From: Candidatus Eisenbacteria bacterium | GTDB taxonomy: Bacteria > Orphanbacterota > Orphanbacteria > Orphanbacterales > Orphanbacteraceae | DNA length: 41,286 nucleotides | Direction of reading: 5' to 3' | Assembly: GCA_016867715.1 (NCBI GenBank) | Contig: VGIW01000003.1 | Span: 69,251-110,536 of the forward strand | Part shown: positions 33,896-41,286 of the stretch, one piece after another | How the letters are laid out: every line of letters begins with the position of its first letter | How positions within the stretch are numbered: position 1 is the first letter of the stretch | Made by a program: the position numbers and the translations under genes | The notes under the pieces: generated by a model | Databases searched by the model: none | What the model was told of the DNA's origin: nothing | Seen by the model: only the letters and a program-made list of their open reading frames with translations

Positions 33896-34522
33896 ATGGC
33901 GCGCAAAAGCGGCAATCGTGCGGCGCAGACGGCGAAAAGGCCGAGCCGGATTCGGGAGCACGCCGAGTCGATCTTCGTGGGGGCGGTGCTCTTTCTCTTT
34001 CTTCGGACCTTTATGGTTCAGGCCTTTCAGATTCCGAGCGGGTCGATGGAGGATACGCTCCTCGTCGGCGACTTCCTTGTCGCAAACAAGTTCCTGTACG
34101 GGGCGCGTATTCCGTGGACCGAGACGAGGCTCCCCGCGGTTCGCGCGCCCCGCGCGGGGGATATCATCGTCTTTCGCGCCCCGCACGTGGAGAAGGACTA
34201 CATCAAGCGGTGCGTGGCGGTGGAGGGGGACACGGTCGAGCTCCGAGACAACGTGCTCTACGTGAACGGGATTGCGCGGGACGAGGAGTACACCGTCTTC
34301 AAGGGTCCGGCCGCTCCTTCGGTCGCGACGTGGGGACCGGCGACGGTTCCGCCCGGACACCTTCTCATGCTCGGAGACAACCGAAACATGAGCCAGGACA
34401 GCCGCTACTGGGGCTTCCTCGACAAAAAGCGCGTCAAGGGGCTCGCGATGTTCCTCTATTTCTCCTGGGACAAGGACCGCTTTCTCCCGAGGTTCGGCCG
34501 CTTCTTCCGACCCATTCACTGA
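33896..34522 (+). CDS. lepB: Signal peptidase I
   Basis: A 208-residue inner-membrane serine protease that removes signal peptides from exported proteins. One N-terminal helix (26-44) precedes [17 protein letters not shown] with catalytic Ser50; catalytic Lys104 is in [12 protein letters not shown]; the box [15 protein letters not shown] is near the end. The basic N-terminus [18 protein letters not shown] fits the positive-inside rule. ATG at 33896, 2 bp after the preceding stop, with GGAG upstream; the longer open frame upstream belongs to the DUF5683 region. Confidence 0.96.
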   Translation: MARKSGNRAAQTAKRPSRIREHAESIFVGAVLFLFLRTFMVQAFQIPSGSMEDTLLVGDFLVANKFLYGARIPWTETRLPAVRAPRAGDIIVFRAPHVEKDYIKRCVAVEGDTVELRDNVLYVNGIARDEEYTVFKGPAAPSVATWGPATVPPGHLLMLGDNRNMSQDSRYWGFLDKKRVKGLAMFLYFSWDKDRFLPRFGRFFRPIH

Positions 34523-34563
34523 TCGAGCGGGAAGGGAACCCTGCTCCGATCGAGGCGCCGCCG

Positions 34564-36387
34564 ATGTCGACGACGGAAACCGACCAGAGCCGCACGCGGA
34601 ACTTCTGCATCATCGCGCACATCGACCACGGCAAGTCGACGCTGGCCGACCGCATTCTCGAGAAGACGGGAACACTGGGCAAGCGAGAGATGCGGGACCA
34701 AGTGCTCGACAACATGGACCTCGAGCGCGAGCGGGGGATCACGATCAAATCGCATGCGATTCGAATCGACTACCGGGACCCGGACGGCGAGACGTGGCGT
34801 TTCAACCTGATCGACACGCCGGGACACGTCGACTTCTCCTACGAGGTGTCGCGCTCGCTCGCCGCGTGCGAGGGGGCTCTTCTCGTGGTCGACGCCGCGC
34901 AGGGGATCGAGGCGCAGACGATCGCGAACTTCTACCTCGCGATGGAGCACGGGCTTGCGATCATCCCCGTGATCAACAAGATCGATCTTCCTGCCGCGCG
35001 GGTGGAGGCGGTCGAGGCGGCGGTCGCGGATCTCACGGGCGAGCCGAGGGAGAGGATCCTTCGGATCAGCGCGCGCACTGGAGAGGGAGTGGACGCGGTG
35101 ATCCGCGCGATGGCGGAGAGGATCCCGCCTCCCGCCGGCGATCCGGATGCTCCGCTCCAAGCGCTCGTCTTCGATTCCGACTTCGATTCATACCGAGGCG
35201 TGAGCGTCTACGTGCGGGTGGTGAACGGCACCGTTCGCGCGGGCGACCGGATTCTCTTCGTCTCGAACGGCGCCGAGTTCGCGGTCGACGAGGTGGGGAT
35301 CCTCCGGCTGAAGCGCGTGCCGTGCGACATGCTGTCGGCGGGGGACGTCGGCTATCTCCTTGCGGGAATCAAGAGGGTGCGCGACGCGCGCGTGGGGGAC
35401 ACGATCACGCGCGTCTCGCGTCCGGCGGAGCGGCCGCTCGCGGGTTTCCGCGAGCCGAAGCCGATGGTCTTCAGCGGCCTCTATCCGGCCGATCCGGGGA
35501 TGTACGAGGCGCTCCGGGACGCGCTCGACAAGCTTCGCCTGAACGACGCGGCGTTCGTCTTCGAGCCGGAGACATCGAACGCCCTCGGCTTCGGGTTTCG
35601 CTGCGGTTATCTCGGGCTCCTTCACATGGAAATCGTTCAGGAACGCCTCGAACGGGAGTACGGGCTCGATCTCGTCGGGACTGTGCCGAACGTGGTCTAC
35701 CGCGCGGTGATGAAGAACGGAAGCGTGATCCGCGTGGAGAACCCGCGCGACCTTCCCTCCCGGGGAGATCTCGATGCGGTCGAGGAGCCGATCGTGGACG
35801 CGCAGCTCATCGTCCCGAGCGAGTACATGGGAAACGTCATGAAGCTCTTGACGGAGAAGAGGGGAGAGCAGACGGCGCTCGAGTATCTCGAACCGACGCG
35901 GGTGCTTCTTCGCTTCCGTCTCCCGCTCGCGGAAGTCGTCCTCGACTTCTACGACCGGCTGAAGTCCGCGACCCGCGGATACGCATCGTACGACTACGAG
36001 CACGTCGGGTTCCAGGCGTCCGACATGGTGCGCCTCGACGTGCTCGTGAACGGCGATCCGGTCGACGCGCTTTCGGTGATCGTCCACCGTGACAAGGCGT
36101 ACGCGTGGGGAAGACAGCTCACCCGGCGTCTGAAGAAGCTGATCCCGAGGCAGCTCTATCCGGTGGCGATCCAGGCCGCGCTCGGAAACAAGGTGATCGC
36201 GCGCGAGACGGTTCCGGCCTTCCGAAAGGACGTCACCGCGAAGTGCTACGGGGGCGACATCACGAGAAAGCGGAAGCTTCTCGAAAAGCAGAGGGAGGGG
36301 AAGAGGCGGATGAAGCAGGTCGGCTCGGTGCACATCCCGCAGGAAGCGTTCCTCGCCGTCTTGCGCGTGGACGACGAGAGCGAATAG
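34564..36387 (+). CDS. lepA: Elongation factor 4 (LepA)
   Basis: A 607-residue translational GTPase acting on stalled or assembling ribosomes. G-domain motifs: [33 protein letters not shown], the [14 protein letters not shown] segment, NKIDLPAA. The LepA-specific C-terminal domain is present ([20 protein letters not shown] and [20 protein letters not shown]). ATG at 34564 with GAGG upstream, 41 bp after lepB, the classical lepA-lepB partnership though in the order lepB-lepA here. Confidence 0.97.
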   Translation: MSTTETDQSRTRNFCIIAHIDHGKSTLADRILEKTGTLGKREMRDQVLDNMDLERERGITIKSHAIRIDYRDPDGETWRFNLIDTPGHVDFSYEVSRSLAACEGALLVVDAAQGIEAQTIANFYLAMEHGLAIIPVINKIDLPAARVEAVEAAVADLTGEPRERILRISARTGEGVDAVIRAMAERIPPPAGDPDAPLQALVFDSDFDSYRGVSVYVRVVNGTVRAGDRILFVSNGAEFAVDEVGILRLKRVPCDMLSAGDVGYLLAGIKRVRDARVGDTITRVSRPAERPLAGFREPKPMVFSGLYPADPGMYEALRDALDKLRLNDAAFVFEPETSNALGFGFRCGYLGLLHMEIVQERLEREYGLDLVGTVPNVVYRAVMKNGSVIRVENPRDLPSRGDLDAVEEPIVDAQLIVPSEYMGNVMKLLTEKRGEQTALEYLEPTRVLLRFRLPLAEVVLDFYDRLKSATRGYASYDYEHVGFQASDMVRLDVLVNGDPVDALSVIVHRDKAYAWGRQLTRRLKKLIPRQLYPVAIQAALGNKVIARETVPAFRKDVTAKCYGGDITRKRKLLEKQREGKRRMKQVGSVHIPQEAFLAVLRVDDESE

Positions 36388-36440
36388 ACAAGAAGCTCTC
36401 TCGCCGGCTTTCCTCCTCTCGCGGGCCGCCGGTCGGTACG

Positions 36441-37463
36441 ATGCCGAAAGGACGCGGACTCTACCTGAGCATCCCCTGGGATCGCGCGGTCGCTCCGGAC
36501 GAGGAGGAGCGGTTCGCGGACGCCGTGCGCCGAGAAGCGGCTCTCCTTCGAGCGGGCGGCCTCTCCGGGGAAACGCGCGTTGTCTCCCTCGCGGTCGGGG
36601 GCGGCGATCCTCTCGCGCTCTCGGCGAAGGGGCTCGCCTCCCTTCTCCGCGGCGTCGAGTCGGAGTTCTCCTTTGCGAGCGGTTGCGAACGGACATGCGA
36701 GGGGGCGGTCCGCTCGTTCGCAGGGGCAAAGCCCGCGGCGCTTCGCGAAGCCGGATTCGACAGGGTCTGCATGAAGGATGCGGAAGGGGAGGAACCGGAA
36801 CGGATCGCCGCGGCCGCGCGCGGCGCCCGCGAGGCCGGCTTCCCGACGATCGCCCTCGATCTCCCGCTCGACGGCAGGGAGCAAAGATTGCTTGATGAAT
36901 CGGTCGTTGATTGGAGAACCATCGATCATGTTTCGCTTCATGAACCGAGAGAGGACGCCCCGAGCGAGGAGGAGTGGGTGCGCCGGTACCGCCGGGCCGC
37001 GGCGCGGCTCGAGGATTCCGGGCTCGAGCGCTACGAGATCGCCCACTTCGCGAGGCCGGGGAAGAGGTCTCGGGCCCTCCGTCTTCTTCACGCGGGCGGG
37101 GATGTGATCGGCCTCGGCCCCGGCGCCCTCACGTCCGCCGGGCCGATCAGGAGGAGAAGCCTGGACGATCCGATCCTCTACGCGGAACGGCTCCAGGCAG
37201 GATTTCTCCCGCTCGGCGAGGAGGAGCGTCTCGACGACACGGCGCGCGCACGCGAGCGGATCTTTCTCGGGCTTCGGCGCTCCGGCGGCATCGATCCGCG
37301 GACGGTGGGACGAGGACTTCGTCTCGGACGATCCCCGCTCTCCGAGGAGGCGATCAGGCGCCTCCTCGTAGGCGGCTTTTTGCGGCAGCGAAGAGGAAGG
37401 ATACTTCTTAGCGAGCGCGGCATCGTGAGGGCGGACCGAATCGTCCTCGAGCTTCTGCCGTGA
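36441..37463 (+). CDS. HemW-like protein lacking the radical-SAM cysteine motif
   Basis: A 340-residue protein in the conserved lepA-hemW-hrcA position. HemW is a radical-SAM heme chaperone of about 380 residues. Here the alignment read from memory of the family is good throughout: LYLSIPW for LYIHIPF, GGGDPLALS for GGGTPSLLS, ALREAGFDRV, ARGAREAGFPTIALDLPLDG, IDHVSLHEP, GLERYEIAHFARPG for YEISNFARPG, GGDVIGLGPGA for the GDYLGLGPGAHS block, and ERIFLGLRRSGGIDPR. But the C-x-x-x-C-x-x-C segment after IPF is replaced by DRAVAPDEE: there is no cysteine before residue 82. Cluster and SAM chemistry are thus lost. Around 36880-36960 codons turn AT-rich. Start ATG 36441 has no clear ribosome-binding site. 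Confidence 0.75.
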   Translation: MPKGRGLYLSIPWDRAVAPDEEERFADAVRREAALLRAGGLSGETRVVSLAVGGGDPLALSAKGLASLLRGVESEFSFASGCERTCEGAVRSFAGAKPAALREAGFDRVCMKDAEGEEPERIAAAARGAREAGFPTIALDLPLDGREQRLLDESVVDWRTIDHVSLHEPREDAPSEEEWVRRYRRAAARLEDSGLERYEIAHFARPGKRSRALRLLHAGGDVIGLGPGALTSAGPIRRRSLDDPILYAERLQAGFLPLGEEERLDDTARARERIFLGLRRSGGIDPRTVGRGLRLGRSPLSEEAIRRLLVGGFLRQRRGRILLSERGIVRADRIVLELLP

Positions 37464-37517
37464 GCGGAACTCCGGAGTCGATCAGGGTTTGCGCGGTTTT
37501 CGCGCGGGCCCGGCGCC

Positions 37518-37546
37518 TTGACAAACGGGCGGCCGGAACGTAGCTT
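37518..37546 (+). promoter_or_regulatory. Promoter of the hrcA-grpE-dnaK operon
   Basis: Perfect TTGACA (37518-37523), 17-bp spacer, TAGCTT (37541-37546). Just downstream, TTTCC and GGAAA (37548-37565) form a short inverted repeat. No CIRCE operator (TTAGCACTC-N9-GAGTGCTAA) is present here or before grpE or dnaK. Confidence 0.65.
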
Positions 37547-37602
37547 ATTTCCGACACCTTGGAAACGGGCCTGTAAGGCAAAGTGAAGAAAGCGGTTGCG
37601 CC

Positions 37603-38637
37603 GTGAGACCACGTCTCGATGAGCGGGAGAAGAAGATCTTGGGCTCGGTGGTGCGCACGTACGTCGACACGGCGCGCCCCGTCGGCTCGAAGCGAGTCGC
37701 GGCCGACACCGGGCTCGGCTACAGCTCCGCAACGATCCGCGGCCTGATGAGCCGGATGGAGGAGCGCGGGCTCATCCGACGGCCGCACACCTCCGCGGGC
37801 CGCGTCCCGACCGATCGCGGCTACCGCGTGTACGTGGACGAGATCATGCGGCCGGCCCCGCTCACGCGCGAGGTGCAGGAGACGGTTTTTCACGGGGTCG
37901 AGAGAGCGGCCCCTTCGCCGGAGCGCCTGCCGATCTCCCTGGCGGAACTTCTCAACGCGCTCTCCGGACAGATGGGGTTCGCCTCGCCCCCGCGCGTCGA
38001 CGAGGCGCTCTTCCGGCGTCTCTACGCCACCCGCGAAGAGGGAGGACGGGTCGCGTTCTTCCTCACACTCGATTCCGGGCTCGTGCGATCGGCGCTTCCG
38101 GAGGCGGCGGAACCGCCGGCACAGGAAGAGATCGCGGCCGGCGTCGCCGACATGAACCGGAGGTTCGGCGGCCTCACGATCGGGCGCGTGCGCCGGATGC
38201 TCTTCGGGGTCGATTGGGAGACGCTCCTTCCGCCGACCCCCTTCGCGCGTCTCTTTCGACGGGCGGCGGAGGAGCTTCTCGAGGTGGCGCGCGACCCGGG
38301 CCCGTCGGTCGCCGGCTTCGACGCGCTCCTTGCGCAGCCGGAGTTCCGGAGCGCGGGGGATCTCGATTCCGCCGCGTCCCTTCTCAAGGAGGGTCGATCG
38401 ATCCCGAGCGTTCTCGAGGGGCGTCTGACCGAATCGGGGGCGACGGTTTGGATCGGCGAGGAAAACGAGGCGGAAGAGCTCAGGCTCTTCAGCATCGTCG
38501 CCTCGCGCTATCGAATGGGTCGTTTCTCGGGCGTGATGGGGGTCGTGGGCCCGACCCGCATGCCGTACGAGAAGGCGGTTGCGGTGATCGGCTTCCTGCG
38601 GCATGTTCTCGACCGCCGCATGGGGATGGAATCGTAA
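37603..38637 (+). CDS. hrcA: Heat-inducible transcription repressor HrcA
   Basis: A 344-residue repressor of chaperone genes. The N-terminal winged helix is typical: LDEREKKILGSVVRTYVDTA, PVGSKRVAADTGLGYSSATI, and MEERGLIRRPHTSAGRVPTD, with TDRGYRVYVDE. The long C-terminal inducer-like domain ends in SRYRMGRFSGVMGVVGPTRM, PYEKAVAVIGFL. The GTG start at 37603 has only a weak ribosome-binding site (AAGTGAAG far upstream). It heads an hrcA-grpE-dnaK operon. The usual CIRCE target is not visible nearby. Confidence 0.96.
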   Translation: MRPRLDEREKKILGSVVRTYVDTARPVGSKRVAADTGLGYSSATIRGLMSRMEERGLIRRPHTSAGRVPTDRGYRVYVDEIMRPAPLTREVQETVFHGVERAAPSPERLPISLAELLNALSGQMGFASPPRVDEALFRRLYATREEGGRVAFFLTLDSGLVRSALPEAAEPPAQEEIAAGVADMNRRFGGLTIGRVRRMLFGVDWETLLPPTPFARLFRRAAEELLEVARDPGPSVAGFDALLAQPEFRSAGDLDSAASLLKEGRSIPSVLEGRLTESGATVWIGEENEAEELRLFSIVASRYRMGRFSGVMGVVGPTRMPYEKAVAVIGFLRHVLDRRMGMES

Positions 38638-38680
38638 GAGAGAAAAGAGAAGAGAGAAGAGAGAAGAGAGAAGAGAGAGG
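38638..38680 (+). repeat. Heptamer tandem repeat forming the whole hrcA-grpE junction
   Basis: Six tandem copies of GAGAGAA (38638-38679, two copies with one change) plus one G fill the gap between the hrcA stop and the grpE ATG. The last copy is also the only purine-rich ribosome-binding site of grpE, touching the ATG. Confidence 0.85.
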
Positions 38681-39310
38681 ATGGGCAAGAGCTCGAAAGA
38701 GAAGCAGGAAAGAGAGGGGCCGCTCAACAAGCCGGAAGTCCCCCCAGAGGAAATCGAACGCCCCGCGAGCATCGAGCCGGTCGAGGGGACGGCTTCGGAA
38801 ACGGAGAGCGGAGTTGGGGCCGGGAGCGGGGCCGCGGAGATCGAGGAGCTCCAGGCTCGCGTCGTGGAGCTGACCGACAAGTGGCTCCGGGCGGCTGCGG
38901 ACCTCGACAACTATCGAAAGCGTGCGGCGCGCGAGCGGGAGCGCGATCTCTGGCTCGCGCGCTCCGGCGTGACCCTTCCTTTCCTCGACGTGCTCGACGA
39001 TTTCGATCGGGCGCTCGCCGGCGACCAAACGGACCCGGAGGCTTTCCGGCGCGGAATGGAGCTGATCCGCCAGAAGTTTCTTGCCGCCCTCTCCGGAGTC
39101 GGCGTGGAGCCCTTCGTTTCGATCGGCCGGCCTTTCGATCCGGAACGACACGAGGCGCTCCATCGGATCGCGTCCGCGGAGGTCCCGGAGGGACATGTGG
39201 CGGCCGAGATCCGGCGCGGTTATCGTTCGGGGGAGAGGATCCTCCGGCCCGCGCTCGTGGCGGTGGCCGTTTCGGAGGGAACGAAAGAACCATCGGATGT
39301 TGAGGAATAA
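38681..39310 (+). CDS. grpE: Nucleotide exchange factor GrpE
   Basis: A 209-residue co-chaperone that releases ADP from DnaK. A disordered, acidic N-terminus (1-50) is followed by the long coiled-coil (ELQARVVELTDKWLRAAADL, DNYRKRAARERERD) and the four-helix/beta-wing head with GVEPFVSIGRPFDPERHEAL, EVPEGHVAAEIRRGYRSGER and ILRPALVAVA. ATG at 38681; the ribosome-binding purines come from the heptamer repeat. It is followed by dnaK 21 bp downstream. Confidence 0.95.
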   Translation: MGKSSKEKQEREGPLNKPEVPPEEIERPASIEPVEGTASETESGVGAGSGAAEIEELQARVVELTDKWLRAAADLDNYRKRAARERERDLWLARSGVTLPFLDVLDDFDRALAGDQTDPEAFRRGMELIRQKFLAALSGVGVEPFVSIGRPFDPERHEALHRIASAEVPEGHVAAEIRRGYRSGERILRPALVAVAVSEGTKEPSDVEE

Positions 39311-39331
39311 AGCTCGCAGGAGGATTCGAAG

Positions 39332-41286
39332 ATGGGCAAGGTGATCGGAATCGACCTCGGAACGACCAACTCGTGCGTGGCCGTGGTTCTGGAAGGCGGC
39401 GAGGCCGCGGTGATTCCGAATCCGGACGGCGGAAGGACGACCCCCTCGATCGTCGCCTTCGCCAAGGACGGGGAGCGGCTGGTCGGGCAGACGGCGAAGC
39501 GCCAAGCGGTGACGAATCCGGAGAACACGGTCTTCTCGATCAAACGGTTCATGGGACGCCGCCTGGACGAGGTGGGGGAAGAGATCAAGCTGGTTCCCTA
39601 CAAGGTCGCGGCGGCGTCGAACGGCGACGCGTGGGTCGATCTTCCCCACGCGGGTCGCACCCTCCCGCCGCCGGAAATCTCGGCCATGATCCTTCAGTAT
39701 CTCAAGAAAGCCGCCGAGGACTTCCTCGGCGAGGAAGTGAAGGAGGCGGTGATCACGGTGCCGGCCTACTTCAACGACTCGCAAAGGCAGGCGACGAAGG
39801 ATGCGGGAAGAATCGCGGGCCTGGACGTCAAGCGGATCATCAACGAGCCCACGGCGGCGGCGCTCGCCTACGGGCTGGACAAGAAGAAGGACGAGAAGAT
39901 CGCGGTCTTCGATCTCGGCGGGGGAACCTTCGACATCTCGATCCTAGAGCTCGGCGACGGTGTCTTCGAGGTGAAGTCGACGAACGGGGACACGCACCTA
40001 GGAGGGGACGATTTCGATCATCGGGTGATCAACTATGTCGCTGAGGAGTTCCGGAAAGAGACGGGGATCGACGTGCGGAGCGACAAGATGGCGCTCCAGC
40101 GGCTGAAAGAGGCGGCGGAGAAGGCGAAGTGCGAGCTTTCGAGCACGATGCAGACGACCGTGAACCTCCCCTTCATCACGGCGGACGCCTCGGGCCCGAA
40201 GCACCTCGACGTCGCACTCACCCGCTCGAAGCTGGAGCAGCTCACCGCGGATCTCGTCGAGAGGACGATCGGTCCGTGCCGGAGGGCGCTTGAGGACGCC
40301 GGGCTCAGCGCGGATCGAATCGACGAGGTGATTCTCGTCGGAGGGGCGACGCGCATGCCGGCGGTGCAGGAGGCGGTGAAGAGCTTCTTCGGCAAGGAAC
40401 CGAACCGGAGCGTGAACCCGGACGAGGTGGTGGCGGTCGGCGCGGCGATCCAGGGGGGCGTGCTCACCGGCGCGCTCAAGGATGTCCTCCTCCTCGACGT
40501 CACCCCGCTTTCGCTCGGGATCGAGACGCTCGGCGGGGTCATGACGCGCCTCATCGAGCGGAACACGACGATCCCGACCAGGAAGAGCCAGGTCTTCTCG
40601 ACCGCCTCGGACAACCAGCCGGCGGTCAGCATTCACGTTCTTCAGGGCGAGCGCGAGATGGCGACGAACAACCGCACGCTCGCCCGGTTCGATCTCACCG
40701 AGATCCCACCCGCTCCGCGCGGGATTCCGCAGATCGAGGTGACGTTCGACATCGACGCGAACGGCATCGTTCACGTCTCGGCGAAGGATCGCGGCACCGG
40801 AAGGGAGCAGAAGATCCGCATCCAGGCGTCGAGCGGTCTCGACGAGGCCGAGGTCAAGCGGATGCTCTCCGAGGCGGAAGCGCATGCCGCCGAGGACAAG
40901 AAGAAGCGCGAGATGATCGAGACGAAGAACCAGGCGGATCAGCTCGCCTACGCGGCCGAGAAGACGCTCCGCGATCACGGGGAGAAGATCGATCCGGAGA
41001 CGCGCAAGAAGGTCGAGGACGCGGCGAACGACCTGAAGGACGCGATCAAGTCGGAGAACGTCGAGCTGATGAAGCGGAGGATGCAGGAGCTGGAGAAGGC
41101 CTCGCACGCGCTCGCCGAGAAGGTTTATGCGCAAACGACCGGCGCCGAGGGCGCCTCCTCCACGCGTCCCGCGGGATCGGCCGGCGGAGAAGGCGCGAAG
41201 GCGGACGGCGAAGCGGTCGAAGCGGACTTTGAGGTCGTGGACGAGGACGAAGGGAAGAAGAAGAAGGCGGGAGCGGGCTCGCGGGC
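39332..41286 (+). CDS. dnaK: Molecular chaperone DnaK (Hsp70), 3' end beyond window
   Basis: At least 651 residues, open at the window end. The ATPase domain begins [19 protein letters not shown] and holds the [12 protein letters not shown] block, [15 protein letters not shown] and [14 protein letters not shown]; the substrate-binding domain has [20 protein letters not shown] and [20 protein letters not shown]. The helical lid ends in a low-complexity tail. The typical acidic end is visible ([14 protein letters not shown]) but is followed by [10 protein letters not shown] without a stop, so the C-terminus is extended beyond the usual end. A strong AGGAGG lies 8 nt before the ATG. dnaJ may follow. 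Confidence 0.97.
   Translation, partial: MGKVIGIDLGTTNSCVAVVLEGGEAAVIPNPDGGRTTPSIVAFAKDGERLVGQTAKRQAVTNPENTVFSIKRFMGRRLDEVGEEIKLVPYKVAAASNGDAWVDLPHAGRTLPPPEISAMILQYLKKAAEDFLGEEVKEAVITVPAYFNDSQRQATKDAGRIAGLDVKRIINEPTAAALAYGLDKKKDEKIAVFDLGGGTFDISILELGDGVFEVKSTNGDTHLGGDDFDHRVINYVAEEFRKETGIDVRSDKMALQRLKEAAEKAKCELSSTMQTTVNLPFITADASGPKHLDVALTRSKLEQLTADLVERTIGPCRRALEDAGLSADRIDEVILVGGATRMPAVQEAVKSFFGKEPNRSVNPDEVVAVGAAIQGGVLTGALKDVLLLDVTPLSLGIETLGGVMTRLIERNTTIPTRKSQVFSTASDNQPAVSIHVLQGEREMATNNRTLARFDLTEIPPAPRGIPQIEVTFDIDANGIVHVSAKDRGTGREQKIRIQASSGLDEAEVKRMLSEAEAHAAEDKKKREMIETKNQADQLAYAAEKTLRDHGEKIDPETRKKVEDAANDLKDAIKSENVELMKRRMQELEKASHALAEKVYAQTTGAEGASSTRPAGSAGGEGAKADGEAVEADFEVVDEDEGKKKKAGAGSR

Noticed and set aside
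37464-37602. CIRCE operator before hrcA
   Set aside because: Searched for TTAGCACTC and its mirror on both strands; nothing close was found.

Overview
The window is a very GC-rich bacterial chromosome segment packed with housekeeping genes on both strands. The best fit is a diderm bacterium of the FCB superphylum, in the style of Candidatus Eisenbacteria or its relatives. That placement is my inference. It rests on paired LptF/LptG lipopolysaccharide-export permeases, a giant SprA-type outer-membrane protein (SprA is the type 9 secretion translocon of Bacteroidota), DUF4388/PATAN and DUF5683 proteins, and the GC-rich codon use. No phage, plasmid, CRISPR or classical insertion sequence was seen.

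Layout. 1-1081: 3' part of adenosylhomocysteinase. 1085-3522 (minus): lptG and lptF, overlapping by 4 bp. 3523-3904: a 382-bp divergent control region with an exact-spacing sigma-54 promoter, an upstream inverted repeat and a terminator-like hairpin. 3905-9895: sprA-like gene, followed by an M28 peptidase/glutaminyl-cyclase-like gene whose 5' end overlaps a repeat. 10889-18270: rimP-nusA-ylxR-ylxQ-infB-ylxP-rbfA-truB-ribF, a nearly gapless translation/ribosome-maturation operon. 18256-20898: rpsO-pnp with their own promoter, a structured leader, a two-state hairpin region between the genes and a strong terminator. 20956-21355: a 34-residue Lys-rich micro-ORF and a 180-bp palindromic MITE-like repeat.

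21353-25318: a DapL-like aminotransferase (minus) and a polysaccharide deacetylase plus UbiA prenyltransferase (plus), fired from interlocked promoters, then the 3' end of a DUF4388 gene. 24317-27168 (minus): DUF4388 membrane protein and a TPR/zinc-ribbon membrane protein. 27307-28977: asnS and a small membrane protein. 28991-29602: a small GWxTD/BamE-like protein (minus) divergent from tRNA-Phe and tRNA-Thr. 29667-33273: glmM-like mutase, glmS and ridA, giving UDP-GlcNAc precursor synthesis. 33292-33430: a selenocysteine tRNA with its own terminator, sitting inside the open frame of a DUF5683 protein. 33896-36387: lepB and lepA. 36441-37463: a HemW-like protein lacking the radical-SAM cysteines. 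37518-41286: hrcA-grpE-dnaK heat-shock operon, dnaK running off the end.

Promoters read by eye share a recurring form: TTGACA-like -35, 17-18 bp spacer, and a TAGCAT/TAATCT/TATTCT-type -10. The most unusual items are the HemW homologue without its iron-sulfur motif, the tRNA-Sec nested in a coding frame, the sigma-54-type control region of sprA, the palindromic repeat family whose ends supply stop codons, the mutually exclusive hairpins between rpsO and pnp, and a heptamer tandem repeat that forms the whole hrcA-grpE junction.
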